In this document: piece after piece, positions 14,821 through 20,536 of the stretch | Layout of the letters: the number at the start of each line of letters is the position of its first letter | How positions within the stretch are numbered: the first letter of the stretch is position 1 | Assembly (NCBI GenBank): GCA_038214135.1 | Contig: JBBQSD010000104.1 | Span: 1-22,556, forward strand | Reading direction: 5' to 3' | Length of the DNA: 22,556 nucleotides | Source: JANLSE01 sp038214135 | GTDB taxonomy: Bacteria > Chloroflexota > Chloroflexia > Chloroflexales > Roseiflexaceae | The notes under the pieces: generated by a model | What the model was told of the DNA's origin: nothing | The model's input: only the letters and a program-made list of their open reading frames with translations | Databases searched by the model: none | Made by a program: the position numbers and the translations under genes

Positions 14821-14862
14821 TTAATGTTTGATCACGCTGTCACCTGGTCACTTGGTCGAATG

Positions 14863-16038
14863 TCACTGTTCCAAAAAGCGCCGCAATTCATCAAGCGCCA
14901 ATGTTGCAGCAAAATTCCAGCCTTCTTCAGATGTCAGTTCGATCCGGCGTTCCCATATTTCCATTCCACCAGCATGCGCCAGAGCAAGATACACCGCGCT
15001 GAAGCCATCGCTTGCTTGCGGGCCAGCCTGCACTCCAATTGCCAGATCGGTTCGCCAGCGAGCGCGGACATTCTCGGCTCCGGTTGTTGCCAGGCTGCGC
15101 GCCGCCGCCTCATCAGCCGGAATATCCAGTGGATGCACAATCATACCACGCAACGCTGCCCTTCCCTGTGCCGTCGCTGCAATTGCTCGATAGATCGGTG
15201 CTTCCACAGTACCCTCATAGAGTGCCAGCGATAGCCCTTTTGCCGCCAGCAGCTGTATCGCTGCCTGTTCAAGCGTCACATTGCCAATGATGTGGACACC
15301 CATGCGCTCACGGATGGTTGCCTCAGCAGCATCGGCAAGTGCCTCAGCCACGGCTGGATCATCGGCCTTGGCCCCGATCCGCAATTCATACTGGGCACGC
15401 TTGGCCGAAATGCCCAATGTCGGGTTCTCTGCCAGCATCAGATCGGCCAACATTTCACCGATCACACTCTCGCCCAATCCTGTGGCATGGATTGTTCGCA
15501 CCAGAATCACGCCCGTCTGCCCACGCTCATTGCGTAGATAGGGCATGATTGCGTTTTCCCACAGATAGCGCATTTCGGAGGGAACACCAGGCAGAACAAC
15601 CACGGTGCCGCGTACATCCTCAACGATAAACGATGGGGCAGTACCGCGTGGGTTCTCGACAATTCGGGCACCCTGTGGCACAAAGGCCTGCTGGCGGTTG
15701 GATGGGCTCATGGTGCGCCCAAATGAGCGGAAACGCGCCTCGATCTGATCGAGCAGGTGTTGATGAAATTCAAGTGGACGGCCAGTTGCCCGTGCTATCG
15801 ATTCACGGGTCATATCGTCAATCGTTGGTCCAAGCCCGCCCGTGCAGATCAACAGATCCGCCCGGTCAAGCGCCTCGCTGATCACACTGGCAATCCGCTC
15901 CTCATTATCGCCAACGACGGTCTTGCGGAACAGGTTAATGCCAATTGCAGCCAGATGGCGGGCCAGATAGGCACTGTTGGTGTCGATCGTCTCACCGAGC
16001 AATAATTCTGAGCCAATCGCAATAATCTCAGCGTTCAT
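14863..16038 (-). CDS. cinA: CinA-family protein with degenerate deamidase domain
   Basis: A 391-residue CinA. The N-terminal MoCF-like (COG1058) domain is intact: GSELLLGETIDTNSAYLARH (9-28), CTGGLGPTIDDMTRE (65-79), NPRGTAPSF (129-137) and VVLPGVPSEMRYLW (147-160). In known CinA this part has ADP-ribose pyrophosphatase activity. The C-terminal PncC domain (from about 255) normally carries A-E-S-C-T-G-G with the catalytic Ser for nicotinamide mononucleotide deamidation; here the matching place reads LALYEGTVEA (271-280). The later TGIAGP-type motif reads AIGVQAGPQA (333-342). The deamidase is therefore probably inactive, while the fold is kept. The start overlaps the end of the upstream gene by 11 bases, with GGGAG before the ATG. 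It is last in the T-box operon. Confidence 0.9.
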   Translation of the reverse strand: MNAEIIAIGSELLLGETIDTNSAYLARHLAAIGINLFRKTVVGDNEERIASVISEALDRADLLICTGGLGPTIDDMTRESIARATGRPLEFHQHLLDQIEARFRSFGRTMSPSNRQQAFVPQGARIVENPRGTAPSFIVEDVRGTVVVLPGVPSEMRYLWENAIMPYLRNERGQTGVILVRTIHATGLGESVIGEMLADLMLAENPTLGISAKRAQYELRIGAKADDPAVAEALADAAEATIRERMGVHIIGNVTLEQAAIQLLAAKGLSLALYEGTVEAPIYRAIAATAQGRAALRGMIVHPLDIPADEAAARSLATTGAENVRARWRTDLAIGVQAGPQASDGFSAVYLALAHAGGMEIWERRIELTSEEGWNFAATLALDELRRFLEQ

Positions 16039-16273
16039 ATGACTCCCAGGGTTTCTGGGGAGCTGGTTTCGGCTTGCTGGCCTGCTGAACCCGGCTGCGA
16101 TAATCGCCCCACATTTCCTGTTGCTTCAGATCGGCAGCCCGCTTGGCCGCCGTCATCGCCCCATCAACCAACTGCCCAATCCCCTGTGGCTGGCCAGAAC
16201 GCGGACTCGTCAGGATCACTGCTGCTGCTCCGACGACGATCCCAACGGCAAATCCGATCAGAAATCGGCCCAT
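16028..16273 (-). CDS. Small YtxH-like membrane protein
   Basis: An 81-residue protein with one N-terminal membrane segment (FLIGFAVGIVVGAAAVIL, 4-21) followed by TSPRSG, then a basic, helical region (AMTAAKRAADLKQQEMWGDY) and a Pro/Lys-rich tail. This matches the plan of YtxH-like proteins (glycine-zipper-like helix and a PxSG turn), whose function is poorly known. AGGGG precedes the ATG. It lies 47 bases after thrS with a perfect palindrome between, and overlaps cinA by 11 bases, indicating coupling with cinA. Confidence 0.75.
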   Translation of the reverse strand: MGRFLIGFAVGIVVGAAAVILTSPRSGQPQGIGQLVDGAMTAAKRAADLKQQEMWGDYRSRVQQASKPKPAPQKPWESYER

Positions 16274-16293
16274 ATCCCCTCGCTATCTTGTAA

Positions 16294-16313
16294 GGGCGTA
16301 TAGCTATACGCCC
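16294..16313. repeat. Perfect 20-bp palindrome between thrS and the YtxH-like gene
   Basis: GGGCGTATAG is followed directly by its own inverse, CTATACGCCC. It shares arms with the palindrome at 13245-13265. It could act as an attenuating hairpin within the operon or be a dispersed repeat. Confidence 0.75.
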
Positions 16314-16320
16314 CAACCTA

Positions 16321-18105
16321 TCACCGTTTCGCCGTAATGTCGGCCTGCGCCATTGCGATGAACTGATCGACCGGTAATGCGCCTAGATCTTCCCCGGAAC
16401 GCAATCGCACCGCCACTGCATCCGCAGCCTGTTCTTTATCGCCGATTATAAGCATGTATGGAACCTTCTGCAACTGCGCTCGCCGAATCTTCAGTTGCAT
16501 GCGTTCTTTGCTGGCATCCAATTCGGCCCGCAAACCGGCTGCTCCCAATCGTGCAAGCACTGCACGCCCATACACGCCATGCTTCTCGTCCGAAATCGGC
16601 ACAACAACCGCCTGAACTGGCGCAAGCCAGGCCGGGAACGCACCAGCGAAATGCTCGATCATCACACCCATAAAACGCTCTGTCGAACCCGTTACCGCTC
16701 GATGGATCAGCACTGGTGTGTGGGCCTGGCCATCCTCACCAATATACTCGACTCCCAAGCGAGCCGGTTGGATGAAATCGATCTGAATCGTTGAGAGCTG
16801 CCATTCGCGGCCCAGTGCGTCCTTGGCCATAAAATCGGCCTTCGGGCCATAGAATGCCGCCTCACCCTCAACCGCCTCATAGGCAACATCATTTTCGTCC
16901 AGCGCGTGTTGGAGCGCTGCAATCGCTAGTGCCCACTTCTCATCATCGCGAACAAACTTGCCCTCCGCCGCCGGAAGTGAGAGCTGCACCCGGTAGTCTG
17001 TCATCTGGTAGGCCGCCAGCACCTCGCGGATGAGCGTCAGGCAGCGGCCAAATTCCTCCTGAATCTGCTCGGGTGTGCAGAACACATGGCAATCATCCTG
17101 TGTCAATGAGCGAACCCGCGTCAGGCCGCTGAGTGTTCCGGCTGGCTCATAGCGATAGAGTGTCGCAAACTCGGCAAAGCGCATCGGCAGTTCACGATAG
17201 GAATGGATGCCCATCTCCTTGAACAGCGTCATATGGCTTGGGCAGTTCATTGGCTTCAACCGATACGCAACGCCCTCGTCCACCATCGGTGGGAACATCA
17301 CATCAGAATAATTCTCATAATGGCCGGATCGATGGTACAGGCTCTCCTTGACCATGTGCCCCGTCCAGACATGTTGGTAGCCATAGCGTGTCTGTGTTTC
17401 GCGCACATAGCTTTCCATAAGGTAGCGCAGCATCTCACCCTTTGGTGTAAACAGCGGCAAACCAGGCCCAACATCCTCCGAAAAGTAGAACAAGCCCAGT
17501 TCCTTGCCCAATTTGCGATGATCGCGCCGCTTGGCCTCTTCCAGCCGAAACAGATGCGCCTCAAGCTCGGCCTTGCTATTCCAGGCTGTGCCATAGATCC
17601 GTTGCAGCATTGGCCGGTTCGAATCACCACGCCAGTAGGCACCAGCAACACTCATCAACTTGAAGCCATCGAGCGGGATTTCACCTGTGTTATGCAGATG
17701 CGGGCCTCGGCATAGATCCTCGAATGTGTCGTGCGTATATGTCGAAATCACCGCAGCGCCGCCAGATTGCTCGCCATACTCATCCTGGCCATGAGCCAAT
17801 CCATCAATCAACTCAAGCTTATATGGTTGGCCAGCAAAAATGGCGCGGGCCTCATCGGCGCTTACCACCCTATAGTTGAATGCGTACTTGCCACGAACGA
17901 TACGACGGATTCGATCCTCAATCTCTGTCAGATCCTCGGGCGTGAGCGAACGTGGAAGCTCGAAATCGTAATAGAACCCATCCTCAATTGGTGGGCCAAT
18001 CGCGACTTTGCCATCTGGAAAGATTTCCAGCACTGCCTCGGCCATCACATGCGCCAGCGAGTGACGCAGCCGATAATAGGGATCTTTGTCTGGTGAAACG
18101 GGCAT
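16321..18105 (-). CDS. thrS: Threonyl-tRNA synthetase without TGS domain
   Basis: Charges tRNA-Thr in the cytoplasm (class II synthetase). The 594-residue protein begins directly at the N2 editing domain: RHSLAHVMAEA with H15 and H19, and DLCRGPHLHNTG with C132 and H136, which form the Ser-tRNA-Thr editing site. The N-terminal TGS (N1) domain of the 640-residue E. coli type is missing. The catalytic core has the zinc ligands C288 (KPMNCPSHM), H340 (TQDDCHVF) and H468 (VLIHRAVTGSTERFMG), with motif 2 near RVRSLTQDD. The anticodon-binding domain starts near 497 (VQAVVVPISDEKHGVYG). A strong Shine-Dalgarno (AAGGAGG) precedes the ATG. Expression is very likely governed by the upstream threonine T-box, reading through the membrane-protein gene. 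Confidence 0.97.
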   Translation of the reverse strand: MPVSPDKDPYYRLRHSLAHVMAEAVLEIFPDGKVAIGPPIEDGFYYDFELPRSLTPEDLTEIEDRIRRIVRGKYAFNYRVVSADEARAIFAGQPYKLELIDGLAHGQDEYGEQSGGAAVISTYTHDTFEDLCRGPHLHNTGEIPLDGFKLMSVAGAYWRGDSNRPMLQRIYGTAWNSKAELEAHLFRLEEAKRRDHRKLGKELGLFYFSEDVGPGLPLFTPKGEMLRYLMESYVRETQTRYGYQHVWTGHMVKESLYHRSGHYENYSDVMFPPMVDEGVAYRLKPMNCPSHMTLFKEMGIHSYRELPMRFAEFATLYRYEPAGTLSGLTRVRSLTQDDCHVFCTPEQIQEEFGRCLTLIREVLAAYQMTDYRVQLSLPAAEGKFVRDDEKWALAIAALQHALDENDVAYEAVEGEAAFYGPKADFMAKDALGREWQLSTIQIDFIQPARLGVEYIGEDGQAHTPVLIHRAVTGSTERFMGVMIEHFAGAFPAWLAPVQAVVVPISDEKHGVYGRAVLARLGAAGLRAELDASKERMQLKIRRAQLQKVPYMLIIGDKEQAADAVAVRLRSGEDLGALPVDQFIAMAQADITAKR

Positions 18106-18122
18106 GGGAAGCCTCCTTCAAT

Positions 18123-18151
18123 GATATAAAGCGTACTTTGTTATCTGTAAA
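18123..18151 (-). promoter_or_regulatory. Weak candidate promoter directly before thrS
   Basis: Minus strand TTTACA (18151-18146), 17-base spacer, TATATC (18128-18123). The start would fall at about 18116, inside the Shine-Dalgarno region, leaving a leader of only about 11 bases. It could supply T-box-independent thrS transcription but may be chance. Confidence 0.25.
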
Positions 18152-18163
18152 TGCTTGGCTATC

Positions 18164-18279
18164 AGCCGTCAGCTTTTTCGTGCAGGTGAAGCCCTTGCTA
18201 TTTCTCCAATGGCCGTTGTTTGTACAAACACCTATCGTTGAGATCTGAAAGCTGATAGCTAAATGCTGAAGGCTAATGG
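18164..18279. repeat. Mirrored heptad tracts between the T-box gene and thrS
   Basis: CTGAAAG, CTGATAG, CTAAATG, CTGAAGG and CTAATGG (18245-18279) directly abut the stop codon of the membrane-protein gene. Near 18164-18178 the inverse type occurs (GGCTATCAGCCGTCAGC). About 65 bases lie between, holding a perfect 14-bp palindrome TGTTTGTACAAACA (18217-18230). Confidence 0.7.
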
Positions 18280-18912
18280 TTATTCGACGGTAAACACCAT
18301 CTCGCCCTGATCAATTCGCACATCGGTTACGCGGCGGCCCTGAGCGGCTAGTTCATCGTTGAGCTGCTGCTCCAATGGCGTAATTAGATCGCGTAGGTCG
18401 ATCAGATTGGCAAGAGGCCCATCAACGCGTGGATCAATGGCAACGATCTTGCCAGCCTGAATTGCCACGCTCATGCGTGCCATGCTTGTTACGCCAAATG
18501 CGCCAAGATCAACCTGAATTTCACCAGGAACAAAGCGCAGGGTCGCCGATTCAATTGGCCGCAGCTTTTCCGTATTGGCCGCAATATAGGCATTGGCCTG
18601 CGCCTCGGTAATACGCACTGGCCCAGATGGCAGCGATGCAACCAGAGTTGGCAGTACGCCAGCAGCAATGCCTGTCGGCGAAATAGCTCCAGGCTGGCTT
18701 GGGCGCGTTTCCCCCGCTGGTATGGTTGGTGCGGCCCCATTTGCAAGCTGCTCACTAATCTGGCGGCCGATCTGCTGGCTGAGCTGCGGGCGCAACCAGT
18801 ATTGGTAGGCGAGTAAGGCTCCAAGTACCAGCCAGATCAACACAACCACCCAGACCAAGCAACCATTGAAGCCACCCCGTTGAGGCGGCGGGTTGCGTCG
18901 TTTATAGGTCAT
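18280..18912 (-). CDS. One-pass membrane protein, possible lipid-binding (LmeA/DUF2993-like) domain
   Basis: A 210-residue protein. A basic start (MTYKRRNPPPQRGGFNG) leads to one membrane helix (CLVWVVVLIWLVLGALLAYQ), then a disordered Pro/Gly/Ala-rich stretch (about 55-85) and a C-terminal domain of about 115 residues. The latter contains ITEAQANAYIAAN, LRFVPGEIQVDLGAFG, ARMSVAIQAGKI and RVTDVRIDQGEMVFTVE. The alternating strands and overall plan resemble the LmeA/DUF2993 or DUF2140 types of extracytoplasmic lipid-binding proteins, but the match is by eye only. The frame opens with a TTG at 18927; the ATG at 18912 has GGAG nine bases upstream and is preferred. It is the first gene after the threonine T-box terminator, ahead of thrS. 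Confidence 0.75.
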   Translation of the reverse strand: MTYKRRNPPPQRGGFNGCLVWVVVLIWLVLGALLAYQYWLRPQLSQQIGRQISEQLANGAAPTIPAGETRPSQPGAISPTGIAAGVLPTLVASLPSGPVRITEAQANAYIAANTEKLRPIESATLRFVPGEIQVDLGAFGVTSMARMSVAIQAGKIVAIDPRVDGPLANLIDLRDLITPLEQQLNDELAAQGRRVTDVRIDQGEMVFTVE

Positions 18913-18925
18913 ACGATCATTCTCC

Positions 18926-18966
18926 AAAAAACAAAAAACGCCATTCGTCCACTCGGGACGAAGGCG
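18926..18966 (-). terminator. T-box intrinsic terminator
   Basis: On the minus strand, 18966-18956 pairs with 18950-18939 (11 base pairs, one bulged T), loop CGAGT, followed by TTTTTTGTTTTTT. The 5' arm contains CGTCC, also needed for the antiterminator, so the two folds exclude each other. The T-tract runs into the Shine-Dalgarno of the next gene. Confidence 0.9.
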
Positions 18967-19202
18967 CGCTTCGTGGTTCCACCCAACTTTGCCAATTCAG
19001 AACAGCCTTTAGCTTGTTCGCATGGCCTTATCTAGCCGATAACGGGGCCAGCCGTGCTCCCATACTCATCTGTTCCGGGAGCTGCTCAGAGGTGGTGTTC
19101 GCCTGGCTCATGGCCGAACGCGCTCGCAGTCGGTGGCGCATTCTCCCTGATGGCTGTTACCTGGCTACTCGTCCTCATCATCGCAACATGTGTTCAACTC
19201 TT
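18926..19202 (-). ncRNA. Threonine T-box riboswitch leader
   Basis: The T-box core GGGTGGAACCACG is at 18984-18972. GGG/CCC (18984-18982 with 18957-18955) and ACG/CGT (18974-18972 with 18960-18958) can pair around the 7-base bulge TGGAACC, giving the antiterminator. TGGA would pair with a tRNA ending UCCA. Stem I is visible: GTTGC (19187-19183) with GCAGC (19085-19081), GAGG (19176-19173) with CCTC (19092-19089), and a distal 7-bp helix AATGCGC/GCGCGTT next to an AGGGAG bulge. In the internal loop above GAGG/CCTC the 3' strand reads GAAC-ACC-A, so the specifier is ACC (19096-19094), a threonine codon. This agrees with thrS downstream. Uncharged tRNA-Thr should permit read-through. Confidence 0.93.
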
Positions 19203-19208
19203 GGCCTC

Positions 19209-19238
19209 ATGATAGCACGCTGCTCAGAGTACTGTCAA
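19209..19238 (-). promoter_or_regulatory. Promoter of the T-box operon
   Basis: Minus strand TTGACA (19238-19233; perfect), 18-base spacer, TATCAT (19214-19209; five of six). The predicted start near 19202 gives a leader of about 290 bases to the ATG at 18912, which holds the whole T-box. Confidence 0.85.
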
Positions 19239-19277
19239 GAGTCCAGCGAACGATGTCAGGGCTTATTAGACAGCACA

Positions 19278-19299
19278 GGGGCAGTTCACGAACTGCCCC
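19278..19299. repeat. Hairpin GGGGCAGTTC...GAACTGCCCC
   Basis: A perfect 10-base inverted repeat with two central bases, between the epimerase stop and the T-box promoter. There is no T-tract. It may end the epimerase transcript, or it may be another member of the GGGC-armed dispersed palindromes. Confidence 0.65.
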
Positions 19300-19342
19300 A
19301 TACGACAAATGCTATGCCCTAATAGCCAAGCCTCGATACATT

Positions 19343-20386
19343 CTAGAAAAACACCTTGGCGAGCTTCAGGATGCCCTGTTTCCAGGGTACACGATGCGAG
19401 ACGCCACTGGTATGCTCGAATTTATGCATATTTTCCAAGTACCAGCGGTAGTTGCGAACCAGCGCGTTTTTGTTGGAATATTGCGGCTTCCAACCCAATA
19501 CACGCTCGGCCTTCTCAATCGAGACAAATGAATCGGTTGTGATTGTGCCATATGCCCATTTATACACAGGCGAGAGATGTAGTGCTTCGAGGATCTGGAG
19601 CGCGAAAATTGCTGGCCCAGCTGGAATACCGACGATCTTCTTGCCAAAACCAGCAGCATCTAACACTGCCTGATAATCCTCGCGAATGGTCGTAAACTCT
19701 TTTGCCCCAACATTAAATGTGTCATTCACTTGTTCAACCTCAAGCGTTGAACACAGATAGATCGCCTGACAGAGATCTTCGACATCAAGCAATTGGTAGC
19801 GGTTCTTGCCATTCCCTGGGATTGGGAAGCCATGGCCATCCTTGGCCCAATCATAGAATAGTGCAAAAATCCCCAAACGCTCCGGGCCAACAAACGATTT
19901 TGGGCGAATGACGGGAATACACATGCCCTTGGCTCGGTACTCGAGGCAGATCTCCTCGGCCTTGACTTTCGCCTCACCATACGGGCCAACGCCATCGAGT
20001 TTATCGTTCTCTACGAGCGGATGGTGATCGGGAATTCCATACACTGCCGTTGATGAAATATGAATGCAGCGCTCAATATGGTGCTCATAGGCCGATTGGA
20101 TGACATTGCGGGTGCCATCTAAATCAGTTGTGAAAATATCTTGAGGCTTATAGAGTGGCAGCGCAGCAGCGGTATGAACGACAATATCGGCCTGATACAT
20201 CGCTCGGTCAACATCCATACGGTTACGAATATCGCCCTTGATAATCGTCACACGATCTCGTTCGGGATAATCGAACTCGGCGATATCGAGTACCGTAACC
20301 TGATGACCACGCTCAAGCAGGTAGCGAGTCAGATTGATGCCAAGGAAGCCAGCGCCTCCAGTGATCACAAAGCGTTTACTAGTCAT
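19343..20386 (-). CDS. NAD-dependent epimerase/dehydratase (extended SDR)
   Basis: A 347-residue extended short-chain dehydrogenase/reductase. The N-terminal Rossmann motif is ITGGAGFLGINLTRYL (8-23), with VTVLDIAE as strand 2 (acidic D34, suggesting NAD preference). GDIRN (51-55) and HTAAALP (71-77) follow. Catalytic residues are S111/S112 (HISSTAVYG) and Y136xxxK140 in GPYGEAK. The RPKSFVGPERLGIF segment begins the substrate-binding part. A C-terminal region (about 240-347) resembles nucleotide-sugar epimerases and NSDHL/3-beta-HSD-like members. The exact substrate (nucleotide sugar or sterol-like) cannot be told. The sequence VSIEKAERVLGWKPQYS (about 291-307) is the usual C-terminal epimerase motif. 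It lies 150 bases downstream of valS with an AT-rich gap, so it probably has its own promoter. Confidence 0.88.
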   Translation of the reverse strand: MTSKRFVITGGAGFLGINLTRYLLERGHQVTVLDIAEFDYPERDRVTIIKGDIRNRMDVDRAMYQADIVVHTAAALPLYKPQDIFTTDLDGTRNVIQSAYEHHIERCIHISSTAVYGIPDHHPLVENDKLDGVGPYGEAKVKAEEICLEYRAKGMCIPVIRPKSFVGPERLGIFALFYDWAKDGHGFPIPGNGKNRYQLLDVEDLCQAIYLCSTLEVEQVNDTFNVGAKEFTTIREDYQAVLDAAGFGKKIVGIPAGPAIFALQILEALHLSPVYKWAYGTITTDSFVSIEKAERVLGWKPQYSNKNALVRNYRWYLENMHKFEHTSGVSHRVPWKQGILKLAKVFF

Positions 20387-20411
20387 AGTTGTATCAAGCC
20401 TTCAAATATGC

Positions 20412-20440
20412 CTTGTGAAAGGGTTTGTATCTCTCACAAG
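20412..20440. promoter_or_regulatory. Inverted repeat in the epimerase leader region
   Basis: CTTGTGAAAG (20412-20421) and CTCTCACAAG (20431-20440) are inverted copies at nine of ten positions, 26 bases before the epimerase ATG. This may be an operator or a leader hairpin. No convincing -35/-10 pair was found around it. Confidence 0.35.
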
Positions 20441-20536
20441 CAGTCAATATCGGGCTAACTATACCATATGCGTTGGGCATAAGAAATATGAGAAAGTTCA
20501 TTTATTTATCTTTTTCGATATACGTAGCGTCATACA

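Noticed and set aside
17595..17640. GGTTCGAATC resembling a tRNA T-arm
   Set aside because: It lies inside thrS on the antisense side, with no acceptor, D or anticodon arms around it.
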